From the NCBI GenBank assembly GCA_035534855.1, contig DATLRD010000107.1, positions 1-64,000 on the forward strand: a stretch of DNA of 64,000 nucleotides, in the 5' to 3' direction. The stretch comes from DATARH01 sp035534855. Its GTDB lineage: Bacteria > Pseudomonadota > Alphaproteobacteria > ATCC43930 > CGMCC-115725. The notes beneath the pieces were generated by a model. The model had not been told where the DNA came from. It saw only the letters and a list, made by a program, of their open reading frames with translations, and ran no database searches. Made by a program: the position numbers and the translations under genes. Shown here in pieces: positions 50,278-60,165 of the stretch. Numbering within the stretch: position 1 is the first letter of the stretch; every line of letters starts with the position of its first letter.

Positions 50278-51468
50278 TCAGACGGCGTCGCTCTTCGGCA
50301 GGTTGCCGAGGAAGTCGCGAATGCGCGCGATCGCTTCGCCGATCGCTTCAAGGCTGCTGGCATAGGAGAACCGCACATAGTTTTCGCCAAACGCGCCAAA
50401 GCTGGTGCCGGCGATCGTCGCCACTCCGGCCTTTTCCAACAGCTCGGTCTGGAACGCCTTGGTGTCGTAGCCGGTGCCGGCGATGTTGGGGAAGGCATAG
50501 AACGCCCCGCCGGGGTTGGCGCAGCGGATGCCGGGCAGCCCGTTGAGCGCGGCGACGATCATCTGCCGGCGCTCGGCAAAGGCCGCGACCATCCGCTGCA
50601 CCGGTTCGCGCGGTCCTTCGAGCGCGGCGATGCCGGCGAACTGCGCGGCGGCGTTGACGCAGGAATGGCAGTTGATCGCCAGCCGCTCGGCGTGCTCGAA
50701 CAGCCCTTTCGGCCACACTCCATAGCCCATGCGCCAGCCGGTCATCGCATAGGTCTTGCTCCACCCGTCGAGCAGGATCACCCGGTCGGCGATCGACGGA
50801 TAGGTCAGCAGGCCGGTATGGACGGCACCGTCATAGAGGATCTCGCCGTAGATCTCGTCGCTCATCACCGCGACCTGCGGGTACTTTTCGAGCCCGGCGA
50901 CGAGCCGGTCGAGTTCGCTCTTCGGCACCACGCCGCCGGTCGGGTTGGCCGGGCTGTTGATGATCAGCAGGCGGGTGCGCGGGGTGATCTTTTCCAGCAC
51001 CTCGTCGGCGCTGAACGAGAACCCCTTGCTCTCGTGCAGCGGCACCGGCACCGGCGTCGCGCCGGAAAAGCGGATGACGCTCTCGTAGATCGGAAAGCCG
51101 GGGTTCGGATAGAGGATCTCGACGCCCGGTTCGCCGAACATCAGGATCGCAAAGAACATCGTCACCTTGCCGCCGGGCACGACGAGCACCTGCGCCGGCG
51201 ACACCTCGATACCGTGGCGGCGGTGGAGGTCGCGTGCCACCGCCTCGCGCAATTGCGGTATGCCGTTGGCCGGGGTATAGCCGTGATGGCCGTCGGCGAG
51301 AGCTTTGCGCCCGGCCTCGACGATGTGCGCCGGGGTCGGAAAGTCGGGCTGGCCGATGCCAAGATTGATGATCGACCGGCCCTGCGCCGCCAGCGCATTG
51401 GCCCGCGCCAGCACCTCGAACGCGGTTTCGGTGCCGAGCGTCTGCATCCGGCTGGCGATCTGCAACAT
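50278..51468 (-). CDS. Class I/II pyridoxal-phosphate aminotransferase
   Basis: 396 residues of fold type I. The PLP lysine is Lys238 in DGWSKTYAMTGWR; NSPANPTGG and the C-terminal RFSYA with the carboxylate-binding arginine are present. The INLGIGQPDFPTPAHI segment is typical of aspartate/aromatic aminotransferases of the AspC/AatA type. It would link glutamate to 2-oxo acids. The ATG at 51468 follows GGAGGACC. It lies upstream of glnB on the same strand, but a gap of 165 bases with its own promoter elements separates them. Confidence 0.9.
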   Translation of the reverse strand: MLQIASRMQTLGTETAFEVLARANALAAQGRSIINLGIGQPDFPTPAHIVEAGRKALADGHHGYTPANGIPQLREAVARDLHRRHGIEVSPAQVLVVPGGKVTMFFAILMFGEPGVEILYPNPGFPIYESVIRFSGATPVPVPLHESKGFSFSADEVLEKITPRTRLLIINSPANPTGGVVPKSELDRLVAGLEKYPQVAVMSDEIYGEILYDGAVHTGLLTYPSIADRVILLDGWSKTYAMTGWRMGYGVWPKGLFEHAERLAINCHSCVNAAAQFAGIAALEGPREPVQRMVAAFAERRQMIVAALNGLPGIRCANPGGAFYAFPNIAGTGYDTKAFQTELLEKAGVATIAGTSFGAFGENYVRFSYASSLEAIGEAIARIRDFLGNLPKSDAV

Positions 51469-51508
51469 CAATGGTCCTCCGCTTTGCTCTTGCGGCGATC
51501 TTTTAGCG

Positions 51509-52285
51509 TCAACGCCGCGGTGACGCGATGAAGAACAGACGCGGGTAGGGCAGCAGCACCTGGCCGTCGCTGCGTTTCGGGAATGCCTCGGCGAGCAGCG
51601 CGGTGTACCGATCGAGAAACACCTTCTGCTCGTCGGTGCTGAGCCGGGTGAGAAATGGCCCCAGCCCGGAACCGCGCAGCCACGAAATGATCGCGGCGAT
51701 GTCGGGCATCGCCTGGATATAGTTGGTCTCCCACACCACGACGCGGTCGCAGCGCGGCGCCAGCAGATCGTAATAGAACTCGGGCGGCTTGACCGGCGAC
51801 GGGTCGCGCGCCCCGGCCAGCAGGTCGCGCCATGGGCCCTCCGCGGCGACCTGCCGCATCAGCGCATGCGTCACGAAGTCGTGGTTGCGCGGCATCTGCA
51901 CCGCGAGTTGCCCGTCGGGGGCGACGCCATCGAGCAGGCGCGGCACCAGGCGCTCATGGTCGCCGACCCATTGCAGCGCCGCGTTGGAAAATACCAGGTC
52001 GCAGGGCGCCTCTGGGCGCCACGCGGCGATGTCGCCCGCGACGAAGTCGACCGTGGAGTCGCCGCGCCGCGCCTTGGCGAGCATGTCGGCCGAATTGTCG
52101 ATACCGGTGATCGCCGCGTCAGGCCAGCGCCGGCGCAGCACCGCGGTGCTGTTGCCGGGGCCGCAGCCGAGATCGACGATGTGCCGCGGCGCGTCGAGGT
52201 CGATCCGCCCAACCAGGTCGGCAGCCGGCCGCGTCCGCTCGTCGGCAAAGCGCAGATACTGCCCGGCATCCCATTCGTGCGGCAT
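51509..52285 (-). CDS. tam: Trans-aconitate 2-methyltransferase
   Basis: 258 residues. MPHEWDAGQYLRFADERTRP, then VDLGCGPGNSTAVLRRRWPD (SAM motif I), NAALQWVGDH and QMPRNHD are the hallmarks of Tam, which methylates the toxic citric-acid-cycle by-product trans-aconitate. It reads in the same direction as recG and starts 18 bases after the recG stop, so it is probably co-transcribed. Its end is 40 bases from the aminotransferase start. Confidence 0.93.
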   Translation of the reverse strand: MPHEWDAGQYLRFADERTRPAADLVGRIDLDAPRHIVDLGCGPGNSTAVLRRRWPDAAITGIDNSADMLAKARRGDSTVDFVAGDIAAWRPEAPCDLVFSNAALQWVGDHERLVPRLLDGVAPDGQLAVQMPRNHDFVTHALMRQVAAEGPWRDLLAGARDPSPVKPPEFYYDLLAPRCDRVVVWETNYIQAMPDIAAIISWLRGSGLGPFLTRLSTDEQKVFLDRYTALLAEAFPKRSDGQVLLPYPRLFFIASPRR

Positions 52286-52303
52286 CGCCCCGTCCTCCGC
52301 CTG

Positions 52304-54403
52304 CTAACCGGCCCTTAGATACTGGATCGCCGCGTCGCGCTGAAACAGATAGAGCAGCGTGCGCAGCGCCGCGCCGCGCGGGCTTTCAAGGTGGGGGTCG
52401 CGTTCGAGGATCAGCCGCGCGTCGTCGTGTGCGATCGCCACCAGGTCGGCGTGCTGAGCGAGGTCGGCAAGGCGCAGGCTGGGCAGCCCGCTTTGTCGCG
52501 TGCCCAGCACCTCGCCGGCGCCGCGCAGCCGTAAATCCTCCTCAGCGATGCGGAACCCGTCGTCGCTTTCGCGCAGGATCGCCAAGCGTTGCCGCGCGAC
52601 CTCGCCGAGCGGCGTCTGGTAGAGCAAGAGGCAGGTCGAGCCGGCGCTGCCGCGCCCGATCCGCCCGCGCAGTTGGTGCAGCTGTGACAGGCCGAACCGC
52701 TCGGCCCGCTCGATGACCATTATCGTCGCGGCCGGCACATCGACGCCGACCTCGACCACGGTGGTGGCCACCAGCAGGTCGATGCCGCCGCCGGCAAAGA
52801 GCGCCATCACCCGGTCCTTGTCGGCCCCTTTCATGCGGCCGTGAATCAGCCCGGTCCGGGCGCGCGGGAGCAATTCCTTGAGCACCCGGCTGCGCTCCTC
52901 GGCGGCGGCGAGGTCGGTGGTCTCGGATTCCTCGACCAGCGGGCACACCCAGTAGATCTTGGCGCCGCGCCCGAGCGCGCGGGTGAGCCCGCCGATCACC
53001 TCGTCGATGCGGTCGAGCGGCACCGTGCGGGTGTCGACCGGTTGGCGCCCCGGCGGCTTTTCGGTGAGCCGCGAGGTGTCGAGATCTCCGTATACGGTCA
53101 TCATCAGCGTGCGCGGGATCGGGGTCGCGCTCATCAACAGCGTGTCGACGGCGCGGCCCTTTTCGCCGAGCGCGAGGCGCTGGTCGACGCCGAAGCGGTG
53201 CTGCTCGTCGATGACCGAGAGCGCCAAGTCGCGAAACTCGACATTGGGCTGGATCAGCGCATGGGTGCCGACGACGATCGGGATCGTGCCATCGGCGAGC
53301 CCCGCGAGAAGCGCGTCGCGCGTTCGGCCTTTCTCGCGCCCAGTCAAGAGGCCGACGGCGATCCCGGCCGGCGCGACGAGGCGCTGCAGCGTGGCATGGT
53401 GCTGTCGCGCCAGGATTTCAGTCGGCGCCATCAACGCCGCCTGCGCCCCGACCTCGACCGCGATCAGCATCGCCAGCAAGGCGACGACGGTCTTGCCGCT
53501 GCCGACATCGCCCTGCAGCAGCCGCATCATCTGCTGCGGCGCCCGCATGTCGGCGGCGATTTCGGCCAGCGCCAGCCGCTGGCTGTGGGTCAGCGCGAAG
53601 CCGAGACCCGCTTCGATCGGGCTCGACAGCGCGCCGCTGCCGGTGATCACCCGGCCGGGGCGGTGTCGGCGCCGTGCGCGCACCAGGGCGACCGCCAGCT
53701 GGCTCGCCAGGATTTCGTCGTAGGCGAGGCGCTGGCGCGCCGGGGTGGCGGGCAACAGATCGTCGTCTTTCTGCGGCGCGTGGGCGGCAGTGATAGCCTC
53801 GTTCCAGCCCGGCCAGCGGTGCCGCGCCGCCAGCGCCGGGTCGAGCCACTCGGGCAGGCGCGGCGCGCGCTCCAGCGCGGCGGCGACGGCGCGCTGGACG
53901 ACCCGCGGCGACAGACCGGCGGTCAGCGGATAGACCGGTTCGATTCCTTTGATGCGGTCGGCCTGGTCCGGCGCAACGACGTAATCCGGGTGAGCGATCT
54001 GCGGGATGCCGCCGTAGAATTCGACCCGGCCGCTGACGATCCGGTCGCTGCCGACGGGCAGAAGGCGGTCGAGGTGGTCGCCCTTGACGTTGAAATAGAC
54101 GAGCGACATGTAACCGCTGCCGTCGCCGCAGGTGACGCGGTAGGGTCGGCGGCCCATACCCTTGTCGTGCCGCTCGATTCGCACCTTTATCGTCACGACT
54201 TGGTCATGTGTGAGCGCGGATATGGGCGGCGCGGCGCGGCGGTCGACAAGCCCGTTCGGCAGGTGCCACAAGAGATCGACCACCAGCGGCCCGGCGGCGC
54301 GCTCCAACAGCTTGCCGAGCTGCGGGCCGATCCCGCTGAGCGCGGTCACAGGGGCGAAGAGTGTGTCGAGAAGGGCAGGGCGCAAGTTGCGGATATCCGC
54401 CAT
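52304..54403 (-). CDS. recG: ATP-dependent DNA helicase RecG
   Basis: 699 residues. An N-terminal wedge/OB domain (LLWHLPNGLVDRR) precedes the helicase: Walker A in GDVGSGKTVVALLAML, DEQHRFG (motif II), SATPIPRTL and the C-terminal QLRGRIGRG. It remodels stalled replication forks and Holliday junctions. Start MADIRNLRP at 54403. It diverges from sdhE over about 70 bases. Confidence 0.96.
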   Translation of the reverse strand: MADIRNLRPALLDTLFAPVTALSGIGPQLGKLLERAAGPLVVDLLWHLPNGLVDRRAAPPISALTHDQVVTIKVRIERHDKGMGRRPYRVTCGDGSGYMSLVYFNVKGDHLDRLLPVGSDRIVSGRVEFYGGIPQIAHPDYVVAPDQADRIKGIEPVYPLTAGLSPRVVQRAVAAALERAPRLPEWLDPALAARHRWPGWNEAITAAHAPQKDDDLLPATPARQRLAYDEILASQLAVALVRARRRHRPGRVITGSGALSSPIEAGLGFALTHSQRLALAEIAADMRAPQQMMRLLQGDVGSGKTVVALLAMLIAVEVGAQAALMAPTEILARQHHATLQRLVAPAGIAVGLLTGREKGRTRDALLAGLADGTIPIVVGTHALIQPNVEFRDLALSVIDEQHRFGVDQRLALGEKGRAVDTLLMSATPIPRTLMMTVYGDLDTSRLTEKPPGRQPVDTRTVPLDRIDEVIGGLTRALGRGAKIYWVCPLVEESETTDLAAAEERSRVLKELLPRARTGLIHGRMKGADKDRVMALFAGGGIDLLVATTVVEVGVDVPAATIMVIERAERFGLSQLHQLRGRIGRGSAGSTCLLLYQTPLGEVARQRLAILRESDDGFRIAEEDLRLRGAGEVLGTRQSGLPSLRLADLAQHADLVAIAHDDARLILERDPHLESPRGAALRTLLYLFQRDAAIQYLRAG

Positions 54404-54472
54404 TCGCGCGCGTCGGCTGACGCGGCGCCAGGAAATGTCTATATCGATGACGCCCCGACGCCAACCCGACCG

Positions 54473-54745
54473 ATGATCCAATCCACCGATATTCGCCGCA
54501 GGCGACTGCGCTTTCGCTCATGGCACCGGGGCACCCGCGAGGCCGATCTGCTGCTCGGATCGTTTGCGGATTCGCATTTGGCCGGGTTTGGCGATGTCCA
54601 GCTCGACCGCTATGAGGCGCTGCTCGAATGCCCCGATCCCGATCTGTTCGACTGGATTGTCGGCCGCACATCGCCGCCGGCGGAGCATGACCACGACGTG
54701 ACCCGATTGCTGCTCGCCTTCCGCTACAACCCACGACCGACGTGA
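54473..54745 (+). CDS. sdhE: Succinate dehydrogenase assembly factor SdhE
   Basis: 90 residues. RRRRLRFRSWHRGTREADLL carries the RGxxEAD motif needed for covalent flavinylation of SdhA, and YEALLECPDPDLFDWI follows. It is cytoplasmic. Its TGA overlaps the GTG start of mfd (GTGA), and it diverges from recG, the usual recG-sdhE-mfd order. Confidence 0.93.
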   Translation: MIQSTDIRRRRLRFRSWHRGTREADLLLGSFADSHLAGFGDVQLDRYEALLECPDPDLFDWIVGRTSPPAEHDHDVTRLLLAFRYNPRPT

Positions 54746-57700
54746 CCGCACTGAACGACCTTGCCCGTTCGCTGGTCGCAGACCCGCGCGCGCTTACCAT
54801 TTCCGGCGCGCCCGAAGGGCACGACGCGGCGACAATCGGCGCGCTGGTGGCCGAGGGTGGCGGCGCGTGGCTGCATGTCTGCCGCGACGATAACCGCATG
54901 GCCCGGTTTGCCGACGCGCTGGGATTTTTCCACCCCGGGCTCGGCGTGCTGACCTTCCCTGCGTGGGATTGCCTGCCCTACGACCGGGTGTCGCCGAACG
55001 GCGAAATCACCAGCCGCCGCATCGACACGCTGACCCGACTGGCCGGCGGCGCGGAAGCCCGCCCGCTGATCGTGCTGACCACGGTCAACGGATTGGTGCA
55101 GTTCGTGCCGCCGCGCAGGCTCTTTGCCGACCGCACGCTGACCCTCGGCACCGGCGGCCGCATCCTGCTCGACCGGCTGCAGAGCTTTCTGCGCAACAAC
55201 GGCTATTTCCGCACCGACACGGTGCGCGAGCCGGGCGAATTCGCGGTGCGCGGCGGTATCGTCGACCTCTATCCCGCTGGCGCGGCGCAGCCGGTGCGAC
55301 TCGATTTCTTCGGCGACACGATCGAGAGCCTGCGCAGTTTCGACCCGCTGAGCCAGCGCTCGACCGGCGCGCTGAAGACGATCGACCTGCGGCCGGTCAG
55401 CGAGGTGCTGCTCGACGAGCCGACGATCCACCGCTTTCGCACTCGCTATCGCGAGCTGTTCGGCAACGTCGCCGACGACCCGCTCTACGAATCGGTCACC
55501 GCCGGGCGGCGGCATGCCGGGATGGAGCACTGGCTGCCGCTGTATTACGAGACCCTTGAAAGCCTGTTCGACTATCTACCGGGCGCTGCGGTTTCGTTCG
55601 ACCACCAGGCCGACGAGGTACGCGCCCACCGGCTTGAGGCGATCGCCGATTTCTATGCCTCGCGGAAAAGCCTGTCGGGCGTCTCGTCGGCGGCTGCGCC
55701 GGCCTATCGCCCGGTGAACCCGGACCTGCTTTACCTCGACGAGGCGGCGTGGCGCCGGGCGATGGCTGGCCGCGCGGCGGTGCAGCTTTCGCCGTTTGCC
55801 GCCGATCGCGCAGGCTCCGCCGACGGTTTCGACGCCGGCGGGCGGGCGGCGAAGGGCTTTGCTGCGGAGCGCGCCGACCCGAAAATCCAGCTGTTTGATG
55901 CGGTGCGCACCTATCTCGACGGCGAGCGCGCGGCGGGGCGGCGCACCGCGATCGCCGCATTCAGCGCCGGCGCCGCCGAGCGGCTCGGCACGGTGCTGCA
56001 CGAGCATGGCCTCGGTGAACTGCGCCGGGTGGAGACCGCCGCCGCGCTGCTCGAACTACCTGCCGCCACCACCGGGCTGGCTATCCTGCCGCTCGAACAG
56101 GGGTTTGCGACTGACGCGCTGGTATTGCTGGGCGAGCAGGACATCCTCGGCGACCGGCTGGCGCGGGTGCCGCGCCGCCGCCGCAGCCTCGATCAATTCA
56201 TCTCCGAGGCGACGAGCCTGGCGCCGGGTGACCTTGTGGTGCATGCCGAGCACGGTATCGGCCGGTACGAGGCGCTGGAGACGATCGATGTCGCCGGCGC
56301 GCCGCACGATTGCCTCAAGGTGCTGTACGCCGGTGACGACCGGCTGTTTGTGCCGGTCGAGAATATCGAGGTGCTGTCGCGCTACGGCTCCGAGGATGCC
56401 GGAATTGCGCTCGACCGCCTCGGCGGCGTCGGATGGCAGGGGCGCAAGGCCCGGGTCAAGCAGCGCATCCGCGAGATCGCCGACGAACTGATCCGCGTCG
56501 CAGCCCAGCGCCAGCTGCGGCCCGGCGAGACGGTGACGCCGCCCGAAGGGATCTACGAGGAATTCGCCGCGCGGTTTCCATATCCCGAAACCGAAGACCA
56601 GCTGCGGGCGATCACCGACGCCTTCGCCGACATGGCGTCGGGCAAGCCGATGGATCGGCTGATCTGTGGCGATGTCGGCTTCGGCAAGACCGAGGTCGCG
56701 CTGCGCGCCGCCTTCATCACCGCGTTCTCTGGCGCGCAGGTCGCCGTGGTGGTGCCGACCACGCTGCTCGCGCGTCAGCATTTCCGCAGCTTTACCGAGC
56801 GGTTTTCGGGACTTCCGGTGCGCATCGGCCAGCTCTCCCGGCTCGTCGCCGCCAAGGAGGCGAAGGCGATCAAGGAGGAGATCGCGGCGGGACGGCTCGA
56901 CATCGTCGTCGGCACCCACGCGCTGCTCGCCAAGGACGTCAAATTCCATCACCTCGGTCTCGTCATCGTCGACGAGGAGCAGCATTTCGGTGTCGCACAG
57001 AAGGAGCGGCTGAAGCAGCTCAAGGCCGATGTCCACGTGCTGACGCTAACCGCGACGCCAATCCCGCGCACCTTGCAGCTCGCGCTGTCGGGCGTGCGCG
57101 AGATGAGCATTATCGCGACCCCGCCGATCGACCGGCTGGCGGTGCGCACCTTTGTCATGCCGTTCGACCCGGTCGTGGTGCGCGAGGCGATCCTCAGGGA
57201 GCGCGACCGCGGCGGCCAGGTGTTCTATGTCGCGCCGCGCATCGCCGACCTCGACGAGGTGCGCGAACGGCTGCGCGAGATCGTGCCGGAAATCCGCGTC
57301 GCGATGGCGCATGGCCGGATGGCGCCGACCGAACTCGAAACGGTGATGAGCGCGTTCGACCAGCGCGCCTACGACCTGCTGCTGTCGACCAACATCATCG
57401 AAAGCGGGCTCGACATCCCGTCAGCCAACACACTGATCGTGCATCGCGCCGACATGTTCGGGCTGGCGCAGCTCTACCAGTTGCGCGGGCGGATCGGGCG
57501 CAGCAAGGTGCGCGCCTACGCCTATCTGACGCTGCCCGAGCGCAAGAAGCTGGCGCCGACCGCGCTGCGCCGGCTCGAGGTGATGCAGACCCTCGATACG
57601 CTCGGCGCCGGGTTCCAGCTCGCCAGCCACGACCTCGACATCCGCGGCGCCGGCAATCTCTTGGGCGACGAGCAATCGGGCCATATCCGCGAGGTCGGGA

Positions 57701-58281
57701 TCGAGCTCTACCAGCAGATGCTGGAAGATGCGGTCGCGGCGGCCAAGAGCGACGGCAAGGCCGCCGCAGCTGAGGAATGGAGCCCGCAGATCGCGATCGG
57801 CACGCCGGTGCTGATCCCGGAAGCCTATGTCGCCGATCTCGGCGTGCGGCTCGGGCTCTACCGCCGGATCGCGCAGCTGTCGAACGGGCGCGAGGGCGAC
57901 GCCTTTGCCGCCGAATTGATCGACCGCTTCGGCCCGCTGCCGCCCGAGGTCGAGAACCTGCTGCAGATCATCGCGATCAAGCGCTGGTGCCGCGAGGCTG
58001 GGGTCGAGCGCGTCGAGGCCGGCCCCAAGGGCGCGGTGATCGGCCTGCGCAACAACCGCTTCGCCAACCCGGCCGGTCTCGTCGACCTGATCCAGCAGCA
58101 TTCCGGCACGCTGCGGCTGCGGCCGGACCACAAACTCGTCTACCTGCGCAACTGGGACGACGAAAAGGCCCGAATGAAGGGTGTCGCCGGGCTGATGCAG
58201 ACGCTGGTCAAGCTGTCGCGCGCGACGCCGGCCGCCCCCGACGCTTCGCGGCCGGCCGCCGCCCGCCGCATCGGCGGCTGA
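54742..58281 (+). CDS. mfd: Transcription-repair coupling factor
   Basis: 1179 residues. The UvrB-like N-terminal module (FPAWDCLPYDRVSPNGEI), the RNA polymerase-interaction region (GDLVVHAEHGIGRYEALE), the RecG-like translocase (GDVGFGKTEVALRAAF with Lys649; DEEQHFG) and the TRCF C-terminus are all present. It removes stalled RNA polymerase from damaged DNA and recruits UvrA. It starts with GTG overlapping the sdhE stop. Its end lies nine bases from the convergent cfa gene. Confidence 0.97.
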   Translation: MTALNDLARSLVADPRALTISGAPEGHDAATIGALVAEGGGAWLHVCRDDNRMARFADALGFFHPGLGVLTFPAWDCLPYDRVSPNGEITSRRIDTLTRLAGGAEARPLIVLTTVNGLVQFVPPRRLFADRTLTLGTGGRILLDRLQSFLRNNGYFRTDTVREPGEFAVRGGIVDLYPAGAAQPVRLDFFGDTIESLRSFDPLSQRSTGALKTIDLRPVSEVLLDEPTIHRFRTRYRELFGNVADDPLYESVTAGRRHAGMEHWLPLYYETLESLFDYLPGAAVSFDHQADEVRAHRLEAIADFYASRKSLSGVSSAAAPAYRPVNPDLLYLDEAAWRRAMAGRAAVQLSPFAADRAGSADGFDAGGRAAKGFAAERADPKIQLFDAVRTYLDGERAAGRRTAIAAFSAGAAERLGTVLHEHGLGELRRVETAAALLELPAATTGLAILPLEQGFATDALVLLGEQDILGDRLARVPRRRRSLDQFISEATSLAPGDLVVHAEHGIGRYEALETIDVAGAPHDCLKVLYAGDDRLFVPVENIEVLSRYGSEDAGIALDRLGGVGWQGRKARVKQRIREIADELIRVAAQRQLRPGETVTPPEGIYEEFAARFPYPETEDQLRAITDAFADMASGKPMDRLICGDVGFGKTEVALRAAFITAFSGAQVAVVVPTTLLARQHFRSFTERFSGLPVRIGQLSRLVAAKEAKAIKEEIAAGRLDIVVGTHALLAKDVKFHHLGLVIVDEEQHFGVAQKERLKQLKADVHVLTLTATPIPRTLQLALSGVREMSIIATPPIDRLAVRTFVMPFDPVVVREAILRERDRGGQVFYVAPRIADLDEVRERLREIVPEIRVAMAHGRMAPTELETVMSAFDQRAYDLLLSTNIIESGLDIPSANTLIVHRADMFGLAQLYQLRGRIGRSKVRAYAYLTLPERKKLAPTALRRLEVMQTLDTLGAGFQLASHDLDIRGAGNLLGDEQSGHIREVGIELYQQMLEDAVAAAKSDGKAAAAEEWSPQIAIGTPVLIPEAYVADLGVRLGLYRRIAQLSNGREGDAFAAELIDRFGPLPPEVENLLQIIAIKRWCREAGVERVEAGPKGAVIGLRNNRFANPAGLVDLIQQHSGTLRLRPDHKLVYLRNWDDEKARMKGVAGLMQTLVKLSRATPAAPDASRPAAARRIGG

Positions 58282-58290
58282 GGCGAGGAT

Positions 58291-59517
58291 TTACGCGGCG
58301 CGCTCGGCTTCCTGCTGGCCCTGGCGCTCCCAATCGAGCATGTAGTCGCGGGTAATTGGCACGGTGTCGATCGATTTGGCGAGCTGCATCTGCCACACCA
58401 GGTGGCCCTGGCGGCGAAATGCCAGCTCCGAGCCGATCAGATAGGTCTCCCACATCCGGCAGAAGCGTTCGTCATAGAGCGATCGGATGCGGTCGCGATG
58501 CTCGTTGAAGCGAACGCGCCACGCGCGCAGCGTCTCGGCGTAGTGCAGCCGAAGGATTTCGAGGTCGGTGACCCACAGCTGGGTGCGCTCGACCACCGGC
58601 AGCACTTCCGACAGCGCCGGGGAATAGCCGCCGGGGAAGATGTATTTGCGTACCCAGGGGTTGGTCGCCGCGGGGCCGTCCATGCGCCCGATCGCATGCA
58701 CCAGAGCGACCCCGTCGGGTGCCAGCAGTTCCTTTATCTTCGCGAAGAACGCGCCATACTGGTTGACGCCGACATGCTCGAACATGCCGACCGAGACGAC
58801 CCGGTCGTAGCGGTCGGTCTCCTTCCGATAGTCGCGCAACACAAAGCGGACGCGATCGGCAAGCCCCGCCGCCGCGGCGCGGTGCTGCGCCACCTTGAGC
58901 TGCTCCGCTGACAGGGTCAGCCCGGTCACGTCGACGCCGCACTCCGTCGCGAGGTAGAGCGCCAGGCCGCCCCAACCCGAGCCGATGTCGAGCACCTTGT
59001 GCCCGGGCCGCAACAACAGTTTTGACGCGATGTGGCGCAGCTTGTTGATCTGCGCGGTGTCGATATCGTCGTCGGGCGACAGGAAATAGGCGCAGGAATA
59101 TTGCCGGTCGCGATCGAGGAACAAGGCGTAGAGCTGATCCGAAAGATCGTAGTGATGCGCCACGTTGCGCTGCGAGCGGGCGACCGGGTTGCGCTGGTGC
59201 AGCCGCCGTAACAGCAGCGCCAGGCGATTGGCGAGGCTGAACAGCGGGATCGAATCGGCGGTCTCGGTATTGATCGCAAACAGGTCGAGCAGATCGTAGA
59301 GGCTGCCTTCCTCGACCGTCAGCGCGCCGTCCATATAGGCTTCGGGCAAGAACAGATATGGCCGCACCACCAGTTTCCAGTGCAGCGCCCTGTCATGCAG
59401 CCGCATCGTCGCGGTTGGGCCAGGAGCACCCTCGAACACGTGGCGTCGGCCGGATGCGTCGACAAGCGTAAGCTGTCCGACACGAATCATGCTGGAGAGC
59501 AGGCGCGCAAGGAGCAT
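58291..59517 (-). CDS. cfa: Cyclopropane-fatty-acyl-phospholipid synthase
   Basis: 408 residues. The SAM motif is VLDIGSGWGGLALYLA; AHHYDLSDQLYALFLD, then YSCAYF and the downstream GMFEHVGVNQY are the Cfa signature segments. It methylenates unsaturated acyl chains of membrane phospholipids, usually in stationary phase or acid stress. The N-terminal part (MLLARLLSSMIRVGQLTLVD) is of normal length. It reads in the same direction as rplI, 93 bases downstream. Confidence 0.93.
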   Translation of the reverse strand: MLLARLLSSMIRVGQLTLVDASGRRHVFEGAPGPTATMRLHDRALHWKLVVRPYLFLPEAYMDGALTVEEGSLYDLLDLFAINTETADSIPLFSLANRLALLLRRLHQRNPVARSQRNVAHHYDLSDQLYALFLDRDRQYSCAYFLSPDDDIDTAQINKLRHIASKLLLRPGHKVLDIGSGWGGLALYLATECGVDVTGLTLSAEQLKVAQHRAAAAGLADRVRFVLRDYRKETDRYDRVVSVGMFEHVGVNQYGAFFAKIKELLAPDGVALVHAIGRMDGPAATNPWVRKYIFPGGYSPALSEVLPVVERTQLWVTDLEILRLHYAETLRAWRVRFNEHRDRIRSLYDERFCRMWETYLIGSELAFRRQGHLVWQMQLAKSIDTVPITRDYMLDWERQGQQEAERAA

Positions 59518-59610
59518 CGCAAACTGACCGCGGCGACCGATCCCCTACTATCCGCCTATTCCGCATGCAGAAACAAGCGGGCACATGCTTCGAAGGTTCT
59601 TCGAGTCGGG

Positions 59611-60165
59611 CTATGCGGCGGGCGATTCCGGGGCGGGCTCGAGCTCGGCCTCTTCGTCATCGTCATCGTCACGTTGAGCCAGCGGATTGATGCCGGCCGC
59701 CTGCATCTTCGCGCCTTCCGCGGATTGCGCGACATTGGCAATGACCGTGACGCTGACTTCGGGGTGCAGTGCGACGCGGATCGGGTGCAGGCCAATGGTC
59801 TTGATCGGCCGGTCGAGCACGATCTGCTGGCGGCCGACGGTGAAACCGGCATCGGTCACCGCATCGGCGATGTCGCGCGACGACACCGAGCCGTAAAGCT
59901 GGCCGCCTTCGCCGGCTTGGCGGATCAGCACAACCTGAACCCCTTCGAGCTTCTGCCCGACCCCGCCCGCTTCTCCTTTGCGTTGCAGGTTCTGGGCTTC
60001 GAGCTGGGTGCGCTGGGTCTCGAAATAGGCGAGGTTGTCCTTGGTGGCGCGTAGCGCCTTTTTTTGCGGCAGCAGGAAGTTGCGCGCAAAGCCAGGCTTC
60101 ACTTTGACGATCTGGCCCATCTGGCCCAGATGTTCGATGCGTTCGAGCAGGATCAGGTCAACCAT
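59611..60165 (-). CDS. rplI: 50S ribosomal protein L9
   Basis: 184 residues. LERIEHLGQMGQIVKVKPGF followed by ARNFLLPQ is the N-terminal rRNA-binding domain; a long connecting helix and a C-terminal domain (GSVSSRDIADAV) follow. The acidic tail (RDDDDDEEAELEPAPE) is longer than in E. coli (149 residues), as in alphaproteobacteria. Its start overlaps the end of the DUF2232 gene by eight bases. Confidence 0.95.
   Translation of the reverse strand: MVDLILLERIEHLGQMGQIVKVKPGFARNFLLPQKKALRATKDNLAYFETQRTQLEAQNLQRKGEAGGVGQKLEGVQVVLIRQAGEGGQLYGSVSSRDIADAVTDAGFTVGRQQIVLDRPIKTIGLHPIRVALHPEVSVTVIANVAQSAEGAKMQAAGINPLAQRDDDDDEEAELEPAPESPAA

Noticed and set aside
52841..54472. Long plus-strand frame running into sdhE
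   Set aside because: It lies opposite recG and lacks any motif; only the last 90 codons, from ATG 54473, match a family (SdhE).
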